A stretch of 64,000 bases of DNA from Chryseobacterium nakagawai (GTDB lineage: Bacteria > Bacteroidota > Bacteroidia > Flavobacteriales > Weeksellaceae): contig NZ_LR134386.1 of NCBI RefSeq assembly GCF_900637665.1, positions 1,790,501 through 1,854,500 of the forward strand, written 5' to 3'. The notes below the pieces were generated by a model, which was given only the letters and a program-made list of their open reading frames with translations, was not told where the DNA came from and did no database searches. The translations under genes and the position numbers were made by a program. Positions 43,546 through 52,300 of the stretch are shown here, piece by piece; the stretch's first letter is position 1; the number at the start of each line of letters is the position of its first letter.

Positions 43546-43806
43546 ATGAAAACAAAAATTATTTTAGCTTTATTGGCTTTATTAACTATTACTTATTCTT
43601 GTGAGAGAAATGATGAACAGGAAATTACTCATCAAAAAAAAGAAGTAACCAAAAAAAAAGAAGTTGTAGATACCTTTTTCCGTGATCAAAGGTCATTGGA
43701 AAATACTAAAAAAGTATCTGACACAATAAAAACAAAAGCAAATGCAAAAGACGATTCAGAAACCGTTAATCCCGGGGATTTGGGTACGCCTCCTACTAGG
43801 CCGTAA
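43546..43806 (+). CDS. Small lipoprotein
   Basis: The 86-residue protein has a lipoprotein signal (LLALLTITYSC, Cys about 19) and a disordered tail rich in Lys, Glu and Thr ending PGDLGTPPTRP. It is unrelated to virion genes and has its own terminator, so it is probably a moron. Small lipoproteins of this kind can act in superinfection exclusion, but no function is shown here. Confidence 0.7.
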   Translation: MKTKIILALLALLTITYSCERNDEQEITHQKKEVTKKKEVVDTFFRDQRSLENTKKVSDTIKTKANAKDDSETVNPGDLGTPPTRP

Positions 43807-43820
43807 AGAATATGTCCATA

Positions 43821-43854
43821 AAAAGGTGCTTATAACTCAAATAGGCACTTTTTT
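43821..43854 (+). terminator. Terminator of the lipoprotein gene
   Basis: AAAAGGTGC pairs with GCACTTTTTT (one G-T pair) around a 15-base loop, with the T-run forming both stem and tail. Confidence 0.7.
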
Positions 43855-43855
43855 A

Positions 43856-44266
43856 ATGATACTCTCTGGAATACTACCTATACTAAATAATATTATAGGG
43901 CTATTTATAGATTTGGAAGGAATACCATATACTGGATTTAGTAATTTAAATGTTGCTATTTTTCAATTTTCATTGCTATTTGTTCCGTTTTTTTTAATTC
44001 CGGCAGTTGTTTTACGTGCTTACTGGATTTCATATCTGGTACCAATATTTACTTATACAAATATTATAGGTCTTTACTTTAGTTTTCACTATGGACTTTT
44101 TCAAAATTCTGACCTTTTATTTTACAGTACAGTTATAGGAATATCGTTGATTATATTATTGTTTTACGGACGAATAAGAGAATACTATTTCGATATGATT
44201 GAAGTGGAAGATATAAATAAAGAAATAATAGAACTATACGAAAAAGACCATGGGAATAGAAAGTAG
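43856..44266 (+). CDS. Polytopic membrane protein
   Basis: About 136 residues from ATG 43856. The frame is open from 43742, but that start would place the preceding terminator inside the gene. Four hydrophobic segments and an acidic C-terminus (EVEDINKEIIELYEKDH) are visible. It overlaps the next gene by 17 bases. Function unknown; possibly an accessory envelope protein. Confidence 0.55.
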   Translation: MILSGILPILNNIIGLFIDLEGIPYTGFSNLNVAIFQFSLLFVPFFLIPAVVLRAYWISYLVPIFTYTNIIGLYFSFHYGLFQNSDLLFYSTVIGISLIILLFYGRIREYYFDMIEVEDINKEIIELYEKDHGNRK

Positions 44267-44666
44267 CTTTAAAATTTTAAGGAACGAAGTAAAGATTGCT
44301 TATGAAAATGGAGCGATTTCTAAAGAGGTTTATTTAGAAATTTTGTTTTCGCTCAGAAAGGATCGAAAAGATAAATTACTCACATTGGAACAGATTGCAT
44401 TTATAATGCCTCCGAAGAAAAATCCAGTAAGTGATCTTGAACAAAAAATGGTAGAATTAAATATTCTATTGGTTGAAAAATTTGGAAATGCTGATGAAGT
44501 TTCAAGAATTGTAAGAAAAGTTTTTGACTCACTTCCAGATAAAAGTGAGGACAAAGTATTTTTCTTTAATGTAGTTAATCATTTTAAATATTTAAATGAA
44601 CTACTTAATGAAAATCCTGCATTTTTAGACTTAATTCAAGAACGCGATTCTTATAAACTAACCTAA
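44250..44666 (+). CDS. Hypothetical protein
   Basis: 138 residues, helical, no motif recognised. Coupled to the membrane protein gene by overlap and followed by a terminator, forming a small accessory unit between portal and terminase operons. Confidence 0.6.
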   Translation: MGIESSFKILRNEVKIAYENGAISKEVYLEILFSLRKDRKDKLLTLEQIAFIMPPKKNPVSDLEQKMVELNILLVEKFGNADEVSRIVRKVFDSLPDKSEDKVFFFNVVNHFKYLNELLNENPAFLDLIQERDSYKLT

Positions 44667-44670
44667 TTAA

Positions 44671-44696
44671 AATCTGTGCCTACCACAGATTTTTTT
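44671..44696 (+). terminator. Terminator
   Basis: AATCTGTG pairs with CACAGATT around CCTAC, then T residues. Confidence 0.85.
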
Positions 44697-44727
44697 ATTT
44701 ATAAAAATCTGTTGAATATTTATTTGA

Positions 44728-44753
44728 AAGCCGTTATTATTAACGGTTTTTTT
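44728..44753 (+). terminator. Second terminator, directly before late promoter 4
   Basis: CCGTTA pairs with TAACGG around TTAT, followed by seven T. The promoter motif begins at the next base, the same arrangement as at late promoter 1. Confidence 0.8.
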
Positions 44754-44790
44754 GCGTCACAATATTTATACTGTTTAAATATTAGGTTTG
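44754..44790 (+). promoter_or_regulatory. Phage late promoter 4 (terminase operon)
   Basis: GCGTCACAAT at 44754-44763, 19 bases, then TAGGTTTG at 44783-44790, a perfect TAnnTTTG. The first ATG is 51 bases from the motif start. Confidence 0.78.
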
Positions 44791-44804
44791 TGAAAATTTG
44801 AATA

Positions 44805-45167
44805 ATGGACAGATGGCATAGAAAATTTTTGGTTCTACAAATAATCATTCTACTATTTATTTTTATAGTCCGGATTTTATTTCCAGAAGAATTAAGATTA
44901 TTATTAATTGGAATAATATTTTTCATTCTTTTCGAATTTGGCGTCTTGGAACGACAGAGACAAGAGAATCCGAAAGCGGTAATGTATGAAAAATCCTGCT
45001 TGTTTACATTTTCTGATTTATTGTCAGCGGGATTGTTTATTTATGAGTTTATTCAATTATCAAGGGGTTACTTGTTCAATCATTACTATCTCATTAATCC
45101 ATTCCTTCTAATATATATTGCAATAAGAAAATTCTACATAATGAAAAACTATTCCTATGAGAAATGA
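44805..45167 (+). CDS. Membrane protein of the terminase operon
   Basis: 120 residues with hydrophobic segments at about 8-24, 30-45 and 60-110. Unusual as the first gene of a packaging operon. Overlaps the next gene by 11 bases. Function unknown. Confidence 0.6.
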   Translation: MDRWHRKFLVLQIIILLFIFIVRILFPEELRLLLIGIIFFILFEFGVLERQRQENPKAVMYEKSCLFTFSDLLSAGLFIYEFIQLSRGYLFNHYYLINPFLLIYIAIRKFYIMKNYSYEK

Positions 45168-45996
45168 TGTTATTAATATCCTTAAAAATAAAGGAAATAC
45201 GAAAGATAAAGTTCGATATGATGAGCTTTTAAAGATCTATTCAAACAGTGCAGGGTTTAATCAAGTTTATTTTTACCAATTGGGATATTCTCCCCAAAAA
45301 TTAGAGAATCTGATTTATGATGTGAAAAACCATTTCCACATTACAGAAAAAGATATAATTGTATTCAAAGAGCCTGAAACGAATCTGGAATTGTTGAAAG
45401 ATGAAGAACTAGGTCATGTTGTTTTAAGTAATTTGGTGAAAAATGAATTATCACCTGAACAACAAAAAGTTGAAGAAATTATCGATTTGTTGAAGCTTAA
45501 AGATAACATTGAGGTTCTTGATGGATTAAAATTTCGAGAGGAATATCCGTTTTTAAATAATGAGAGTACTCCAATGGAAATTAAAGCCCTTGTTGCGGAT
45601 AAAATTTCAGCTTATAAAAAATATGCAAAAACACACTCCGAAATTTTGAATGCTGAGAGTGATGAAGATGCTGTTGAAAAATTGTATGAGCTTGCAAAAT
45701 CTGCTTTGGAAGAACACCAAATAAACCAACAAATCAAAAAAGAGCTTGATTTTTACAGAGATTCACCGGGTAGAATATTTGGTAAACATGCATCTTTAGA
45801 ACGCTTAAAAATCAGGCAAGATGTTTACGATATGCAAGAAGTCGATTTGGTAAAAGGAAGGTTGAATTCACAAAAAAACATTAGTCGTTATGAAAAAGAA
45901 AAAAAATCTGAACATGTGAAAAAATGGAAGTTCAGATTAGAAGTAATTGAGAAGCGATTAAAAGAAGAATTCAATTATAATTTTGAGGAAAAGTAG
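45157..45996 (+). CDS. Hypothetical coiled-coil protein upstream of terminase
   Basis: 279 residues, with a C-terminal half rich in charged heptads (LKIRQDVYDMQEVDLVKGRLNSQKNISRYEKEKKSEHVKKWKFRLEVIEKRLKEEF). Could be a packaging accessory or internal head protein. No family assigned. Confidence 0.6.
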   Translation: MRNDVINILKNKGNTKDKVRYDELLKIYSNSAGFNQVYFYQLGYSPQKLENLIYDVKNHFHITEKDIIVFKEPETNLELLKDEELGHVVLSNLVKNELSPEQQKVEEIIDLLKLKDNIEVLDGLKFREEYPFLNNESTPMEIKALVADKISAYKKYAKTHSEILNAESDEDAVEKLYELAKSALEEHQINQQIKKELDFYRDSPGRIFGKHASLERLKIRQDVYDMQEVDLVKGRLNSQKNISRYEKEKKSEHVKKWKFRLEVIEKRLKEEFNYNFEEK

Positions 45997-46024
45997 CATT
46001 GTAAAGGGTAAGAACTATTAACCA

Positions 46025-46050
46025 TAAGGCGGAATTTTATTTCCGCCTTA
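46025..46050 (+). terminator. Hairpin after the coiled-coil gene
   Basis: TAAGGCGGAA pairs with TTCCGCCTTA around TTTTAT. Only a weak T-tract follows, so it may attenuate rather than end transcription before the terminase genes. Confidence 0.6.
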
Positions 46051-46068
46051 CTTATAAAATATAATCTA

Positions 46069-46407
46069 ATGCTTGAAAATAAAAATAAAGTAATTCCGGT
46101 TTGGTGCCCATTGACAGTACAACAATTAAAATTGGTTGAAAAACTTTCACTTGCCGGAAATTCTGCTGATAAAATTGCAAATGCTTTAAAAGTAGATATG
46201 CGCTTGTTTATGCATGATTACAAGACAATTGGAACTCCTATTTTTGATGCCTATCAGAGAGGGGTGGTTCTTAACCAAAGCATTGTTCATGAAGCAACTC
46301 TAAAGAAAGCGAAAAGAGGTAATATGACTGCAATTCAGCAGATGAATAAAATTTGGGAAGCTCAAAATTTAGAGAATCTGAAAAATGAAATTTTTAATAC
46401 AGAATAA
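46069..46407 (+). CDS. Putative small terminase subunit
   Basis: 112 residues with a helix-turn-helix-like N-terminal half (LKLVEKLSLAGNSADKIANALKVDMRLFMHDYK) and a helical end (ATLKKAKRGNMTAIQQMNKIWEAQNLE). This combination is typical of terminase small subunits that recognise packaging sites. The following 207-residue protein is an alternative candidate. Confidence 0.65.
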   Translation: MLENKNKVIPVWCPLTVQQLKLVEKLSLAGNSADKIANALKVDMRLFMHDYKTIGTPIFDAYQRGVVLNQSIVHEATLKKAKRGNMTAIQQMNKIWEAQNLENLKNEIFNTE

Positions 46408-46409
46408 TT

Positions 46410-47033
46410 ATGGATTTTGATAATATTGAACTGGATGACCTTATTGAGTGGCTAGAAATAGGCGATCCAAAAAATGTGCCTCCTAAAATAGCATCATATA
46501 TGTTGATGCTTGAAAAAATATGGGGTCTCTATAAACGGATGTTTGAGTTTCCTAACATAGAATCAATTATCAATCATCTTATTGTTGTTGATCACTTGCA
46601 GCGTTTTCAAGCTAAGAAATTGGTCACTGATGCTCTAACTTATTTTGCTGCTGAAAATCAGTTATCAAAAAAAACATGGAAGGAACTCATCGCAGATAAA
46701 ATGTTAAAATCATTTACTGCAGCAATTAGAGTCGCTAAATCTTCCAGGGATTTCAAAGATGCAGCAATTATTCTAAAAGAAATGGCAAATGTTCTTGATC
46801 TTGATAAAGAAGAAATTGGTGAAATGGAAGAGGATATAATGAAACAGATACAGATTTTAACAACTGATATTAAGATGTTTGGAGAAGAGCCTATTGATAG
46901 AAGGGAATTGGCTTCATTTATTGATTCATTACCGGATGTTCCAGAGAAAGTAAAAGCTGCCGCAAAAGAAGAAGTTGATAAGTTTCCTCTAAAATTTTTG
47001 AATTACGAAAACAATCCGAGAAATGGCATCTAA
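46410..47033 (+). CDS. Hypothetical packaging-region protein
   Basis: 207 residues, helical and acidic. It lies 2 bases after the putative TerS and overlaps TerL by 11 bases, so it probably works with them, possibly as part of the small terminase. Confidence 0.6.
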   Translation: MDFDNIELDDLIEWLEIGDPKNVPPKIASYMLMLEKIWGLYKRMFEFPNIESIINHLIVVDHLQRFQAKKLVTDALTYFAAENQLSKKTWKELIADKMLKSFTAAIRVAKSSRDFKDAAIILKEMANVLDLDKEEIGEMEEDIMKQIQILTTDIKMFGEEPIDRRELASFIDSLPDVPEKVKAAAKEEVDKFPLKFLNYENNPRNGI

Positions 47034-48732
47034 TAGAATATTTGAAGAGGCTTCAGGTGCATATAAGGGGAATGCTGAATATCAGTATGTAAACAGTGCT
47101 GGTATGGGAATCGAAGTTTTCGATCCTACGAATCTGTATATGATCGGAGGAAGAGGAACTGGGAAAACAACTCAGATTCAGGCAAGGAGATCAATCCGAA
47201 TAATTAAAGCGATGCCAACAGCTTATTTTGCTTTCGTTGGGGATTATTACACAAATCTCCTTTCAAATACAATTCCGTCGATGATCAAAGGGTGGAATGA
47301 TTTAGGGCTTAAGGAAGGGGTTCATTATGTTACAAATGACCGCCCTCCTTCAAGTTTTAAGTTACCTTATAAAAAACCTTTGAGTTATAAACATACAATT
47401 TCATTTTACAATGGTTGTTTTTTTAAGTTGGCCTCAATGGATGTTGTATCATCAATGGCAGGGGATTCTTATCAGCACATTTTCGGTGATGAAGTAAAAT
47501 ATCTGGATAAAAATAAACTGGATAAAATTTTACCGGCCGCAAGGGGGGAAAAAATGCGTTTCGGTCACAGTCATTATTATTTAGGTAAAACGTTCACAAC
47601 TGATATGCCTAATATTTTGAATTCAAATGAATACGATTGGATATTGGAGCAAGAAAAAAATGTAGATACGGAACAGCTTAAAAATATTTTGTATGCTTCA
47701 TTAGTTGTCAATGAAATAAAAACAGCTTTAGTAAAAGCTTATGTAAAACGTGATCAATTAGAATACGATAGACAAAAAAGATCATTTCATCGTTGGATTC
47801 AAAGACTGGCAAAAGTGAGAATCAATTCTACTTTATTCGTTATGATATCTACATTTGCCAATGCAGATATACTCCAGCTAGATTACTTCAAAGAACAGTA
47901 TCGCATTTTAGGTCCAGAGCAGTTTCGCCCTTCAATTCTCACGATGAAGCATGAAATTAAGCAGGGTGAAAAGTTTTATCCGTATTTATCTGCTAAGAAT
48001 TTTTATGATGATGGATTATTGATTGATTTTTTTGATCCTTTTGATTTTGGTGACAAAGTGGTTATAAGCTCATTAGGGCTAAGACATATAAATCACCGCC
48101 AGAAAATCGAAGCAGGAATGGATTTCGGCGATATGATGTCAATGGTAACCGGTCAGGAGCAAGGTTTTATCCAGCGTATTTTAAAAAATCTCTACACACT
48201 TGAACAAAGTGAAAAAGCTATTGCATCGTTATTTTGCGAATTTTTTAAAGATCATAAAATGAAAGTACTGGATTTATACTATGATAGATCGGGTAATCAG
48301 TATCAAAAAATAGGAAGAGATATGGCTCTTGCGGTTCAGAACGCAATCCAGGACGAAAGCAAAAAAACTTGGAAAGTAAATTTAATGAGCAGAGGACAAC
48401 CAACAATTTATCAAGAGGAAGAATTTAATTTGATGAAGGGGGTTCTGAGTGAAACTAATTCAAAATATCCTAAACTTTTGATTGATATGTATCAGTGTAA
48501 AGAATTGAAATCATCAATGGAGATTTCTAAACAATTAATTAAACCGGATAAAAATGGAGTTAAAAGAATTAGGAAAGATAAAACTTCGGAAAGTATGCCG
48601 ATGGCTCGTCGCCCAATGTGGTCTACCAATATGAGTGATGCCTTAAAATATTATATGTGTAGACCTAAATACATGGATATTATGAAGAAAGTACAAACTT
48701 TGGGAAGTTCATACGCGCCAAATACTCATTAA
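47023..48732 (+). CDS. terL: Terminase large subunit
   Basis: The 569-residue ATPase-nuclease drives DNA packaging. Walker A GGRGTGKT is at residues 42-49, Walker B-like HIFGDEVKYL at about 150-160, and an RNase H-like nuclease start AGMDFGDMMSM at about 363-373 (first acidic residue in DFG). Further nuclease acids follow near LDLYYDRSGNQ. Length and motif order are normal for TerL. It is followed by a strong terminator and a non-coding block. Confidence 0.92.
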   Translation: MASNRIFEEASGAYKGNAEYQYVNSAGMGIEVFDPTNLYMIGGRGTGKTTQIQARRSIRIIKAMPTAYFAFVGDYYTNLLSNTIPSMIKGWNDLGLKEGVHYVTNDRPPSSFKLPYKKPLSYKHTISFYNGCFFKLASMDVVSSMAGDSYQHIFGDEVKYLDKNKLDKILPAARGEKMRFGHSHYYLGKTFTTDMPNILNSNEYDWILEQEKNVDTEQLKNILYASLVVNEIKTALVKAYVKRDQLEYDRQKRSFHRWIQRLAKVRINSTLFVMISTFANADILQLDYFKEQYRILGPEQFRPSILTMKHEIKQGEKFYPYLSAKNFYDDGLLIDFFDPFDFGDKVVISSLGLRHINHRQKIEAGMDFGDMMSMVTGQEQGFIQRILKNLYTLEQSEKAIASLFCEFFKDHKMKVLDLYYDRSGNQYQKIGRDMALAVQNAIQDESKKTWKVNLMSRGQPTIYQEEEFNLMKGVLSETNSKYPKLLIDMYQCKELKSSMEISKQLIKPDKNGVKRIRKDKTSESMPMARRPMWSTNMSDALKYYMCRPKYMDIMKKVQTLGSSYAPNTH

Positions 48733-48738
48733 ATTTTT

Positions 48739-48815
48739 TATCTTTGCAGCAAATGATAGTCATTAATCATTGAATTTATAGAGCAAACAGGTGGTCGATA
48801 CCTGTTTGCTTTTTT
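48739..48815 (+). ncRNA. Possible small RNA: -7 box followed by terminator
   Basis: TATCTTTG (48739-48746), a good -7 box though without a clear -33 element, lies at the end of terL. An intrinsic terminator follows within 70 bases. Transcription would give an RNA of about 60 bases starting near GCAAATGATAG. The terminator may simply belong to the terminase operon. Confidence 0.3.
48782..48815 (+). terminator. Terminator of the terminase operon
   Basis: AGCAAACAGGT (48782-48792) pairs perfectly with 48800-48810, followed by TTTTT. An 11-bp stem with a 7-base loop. Confidence 0.9.
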
Positions 48816-49306
48816 ATTTTCCCTTTTCCCTTTTTCGCATCAAAAAATATAGTGTTCAATTCATTTTTGTCAATCACATTTTCCGACTTCGCATAAAACC
48901 AACTTAAAAATCTATTTTGTTTTCAATTTTTACATTTTGTAACCATCTGGTTTTTATTTAAATGTATTTAGAAGGGGGATGTTTTCTGATCGAAATTTTA
49001 ATTTATTTTTTTATTTAGAATATATATAAAGAAATCAAGTCTACTATTGAACCTCTGCAATATTTCTGCTTGTTTTTTAATTCAAAAATGCTATCATTCT
49101 GATTATCAGTTTTTAAACCTTTTTTTATTTTATTTTTTTGAAGCTTATTTGATTCTTGGCCCGACCCGCTCTAAGGCTTAAACGGTCTTCGCGGCGAAAA
49201 TGCTTGTTGAGATATATGGCGTTGGACCGCGAATAGGTATAGGATAAGCTATTATGGTGCTTTTGGCTCAAAATAGCCTTATGATGCTTGAATTACACGG
49301 TTTTGC
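48816..49306. other. Non-coding block between terminase and tape measure
   Basis: These ~490 bases hold no credible ORF. The first 330 are very AT-rich. From about 49157 to 49305 the composition switches to balanced or GC-rich, with several short stems: CGGTC/GACCG, TTCG/CGAA, GGCT/AGCC. Lying next to terminase genes, it could carry the packaging (cos/pac) site or a structured RNA. Confidence 0.5.
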
Positions 49307-49343
49307 GCGTCACAACAGATGCTGTCTCCCTTTGGCAACTTTG
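49307..49343 (+). promoter_or_regulatory. Phage late promoter 5 (tail operon)
   Basis: GCGTCACAAC at 49307-49316, 19 bases, CAACTTTG at 49336-49343; the tape-measure ATG at 49360 is 53 bases from the motif start. An upstream in-frame start at 49288 would cover the promoter and is rejected. Confidence 0.75.
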
Positions 49344-49359
49344 CCAAAAACAATATCCA

Positions 49360-52300
49360 ATGGCATCAGGTAAACAGATTAGGGATGAGATAATGCGGAT
49401 GACCATCGCAGTTAATTCTGACCCAGCTCAAAGAGAAATCCACAATCTCAATAGTAAAATACAAGAATTTAGTAATGCTAATAAAAATCTAGCTAATAGC
49501 CAAAAGGATTTAATGAAACAACGTAAATCTGATGAACAGGCTATTGGTAAATATGGAGTTGAGATTGATAAGTTAAAGCAGAAGCAGAGACAGAATCAGG
49601 ATGTAACGGACGCTGAAATACGTCTATTAAAGAATAAACAGTTACAGTTTGAGAAAGGATCTAAGCAATACCATTCCATCCAGGAAAAAATAAACAATGT
49701 TCAAGCTAAAGCAACTACTACTACAAAATCATTGGATGTAGCCATTGCCAACTTGACAAGTAAACAGGAAAAACACAATTACACTTTAGAAATAGCTAAG
49801 AATGAATATAGTAAAGTTACTCATGAAATAGAAAGTAATAATAGGGTCATATCCGAGAATAAGGCTCGTATCGAAGAACTAACGAAAAGTTTGGATATCA
49901 ACCGACTTACTGTCTCACAACTTAAAAGAGAGGCCGAGCAGTTACGGGCACAGTTGGAACATGTCATTCCGAGTACACCTGAAGCCAAAGCACTTGAAGA
50001 GCGCTTAAAGGCTATAAGAGAAAGACTGGCAGAAGTGAACGATGGAGCAGATGATGGATCAGATTCTTTTGGTACACTGTCTGAACAATTTAACCAATAT
50101 GCAGGAGTCATTACAGCAACATTAGGAACCTTAGCCGGATTAACATTGTCAATTCAAGAGGTAATTGATAGAAATAATGAAATGACAGATGCGATGTCAG
50201 CAGTAGAAAAAACCACTGGCATGGCAAAGAATGAAGTGGAAGAACTCGCCAGGGCATTCTCTGATTTTGACACTCGTACTAAGAAGATAGATCTATTAAA
50301 AATCGCCGAAGTAGGGGGAAGGCTTGGGGTTGCTAAAGGAGAGATTAAAGACTTTACTCAAGAAGTTGATAAGGCGTATGTTGCATTAGGTGATAGTTGG
50401 AAAGGAGGTGTAGATAATCTGGCCGATTCCCTGGGAAGGATCGCATCATTGTACAAGGAAACGAAGAAATTACCAATTGCTGAATCAATTAATCAGGTGG
50501 GGTCTGCTTTGAATGAATTGGCAGCACAGGGAGCTTCAAGTGAGCAGAATATTGCAGAATTTGTAACGAGATTAGGGGCTTTGCCTCCGGCAATGAAACC
50601 CCCGCTAAATACATTATTAGGCTTTGGATCAGCATTGGAAGAGTCAGGAATTAATGCTGAAATAGGTGCCTCTGGGTTTGGAAAATTTATTAGAGTAGCA
50701 TCAACCAATGCTCAGGGTTTTGCACAGGTTATGCGAGTTCCAGTCGCTCAGGTAAAGGAAATGATCAATACTAACCCGGCTGAATTCTTTTTAAAATTTT
50801 CTGAAGGATTAAAAGGGCTTGATACAATTCAATTAGGGAGTATTCTAGATTATCTGAAGTTAAATGACAATGAAGTACAAAGAGTAATTGGTTCTGCAAC
50901 TGAAAATACGGATAAATTTAGAAAATCTGTTGAAGTTGCCAGTAATGCGGTCAAAGAAGGGACCTCTTTACAAGATGAATTTAATAAAGTAAATAATAAT
51001 GCAGCTGCTATTTATGAAAAAATTCAAAGGAAAATTGCTGAAAGTTTTACTGCTAAAGTATTCGCTGAATTTTTAGAAACTGCAGTAAATGCATTTGGAC
51101 GATTTATAGGAGTAGTAGAAGATGCAAGTGGTATTGCAACCGGTTTTAGAAATACTTTGATTTTTTTGACAAAAGTCATAGCCGTATTGGCTGCAACTAC
51201 ATTGTCTTATAACTATATAACAGGTGTTTATAATGCACTGTTGACAACGACTACAGAGCGAGTATTAGGCTTAACTATTGTTGAAAAAGCACGTAATCTA
51301 GTTTCCGCCATTGGACGAACTTTAAATACCCTTTATACCATGGGATTAGCCTTAATGGGTGCCGGATACGCTTTAGTCACAAGAAATACGGCTCAGGCAA
51401 CTTTTGCGATGCAGGGATTTAATGCAGCAGCAAGGGCTAATCCATTAGGGATAATATTGACATTAGTGACTCTGGTAGCAACTGCATATTTTGCATTTTC
51501 AAAAGAAGCGGATAATGCTAAAAATGCGCAAAAATCATTAAATGATGTAATGAAAGAAGGGGTTAAGAATGCAGCCCAGGAAATAACTCAATTAGAAATT
51601 AGCTATAATAAAGCCATTAAAGCTAAGGAAGGCACAAATGAACGGAAAAAAGCTATAGAAGCTCTTCAAAAACAATTCCCTGCTTATTTTGGTAATCTTG
51701 ATGCTGAAAAAGCTAAAAATTCAGATTTACGAAAATCTTACCTTGAATTGCGGGATGCAATTGTTGCTTCTGCAAGGGCAAAAGCCGCCCAATCAGAACT
51801 TGAAAAAAGGGAGGCTGAAAGGTTGAAGCGAGATGAGGAATGGAGGCAAAGAATGATCGATGAGCAAAAAAGAAATATGGAAATCAAGTCTAGAGGTTCT
51901 GGGCAAACAGAGTTAGGTGCTGATTCCGGTGAAAATATTCAATATGTTGATAATTCCACTTTGTTAGAGGCAAGTAACAAGAGAGTCAAGGATTTGATTG
52001 ATGAAAGAATTGCATTTAAGAAAAAAGATATAGCTGATGATAAATATTATTTGTTAGAAGTTGAAAATAATAATGCGAAAGCTGCTAAACTTCGAGGTGA
52101 TGAAAAAGATCCTAAGTCGTCATATTACGTTCCAGATCCAGATGGTGATAAAGCAGCTAAAAAAGCTGAACAAGAGAGGAAAAAAGCTGAAAGAGAAAGA
52201 ATTGCTGCAGAGAAAAAGGCAGCTCGCGAAGCTCGTCAACATGAAAATGAGAATAATAAAATGCGTAAAAATGGAGAAGATGCAGAGCAATTGGCTCGTG

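Noticed and set aside
49288..49359. In-frame N-terminal extension of the tape measure
   Set aside because: It would encode across the late promoter motif and -7 box; ATG 49360 matches the spacing seen at the other late operons.
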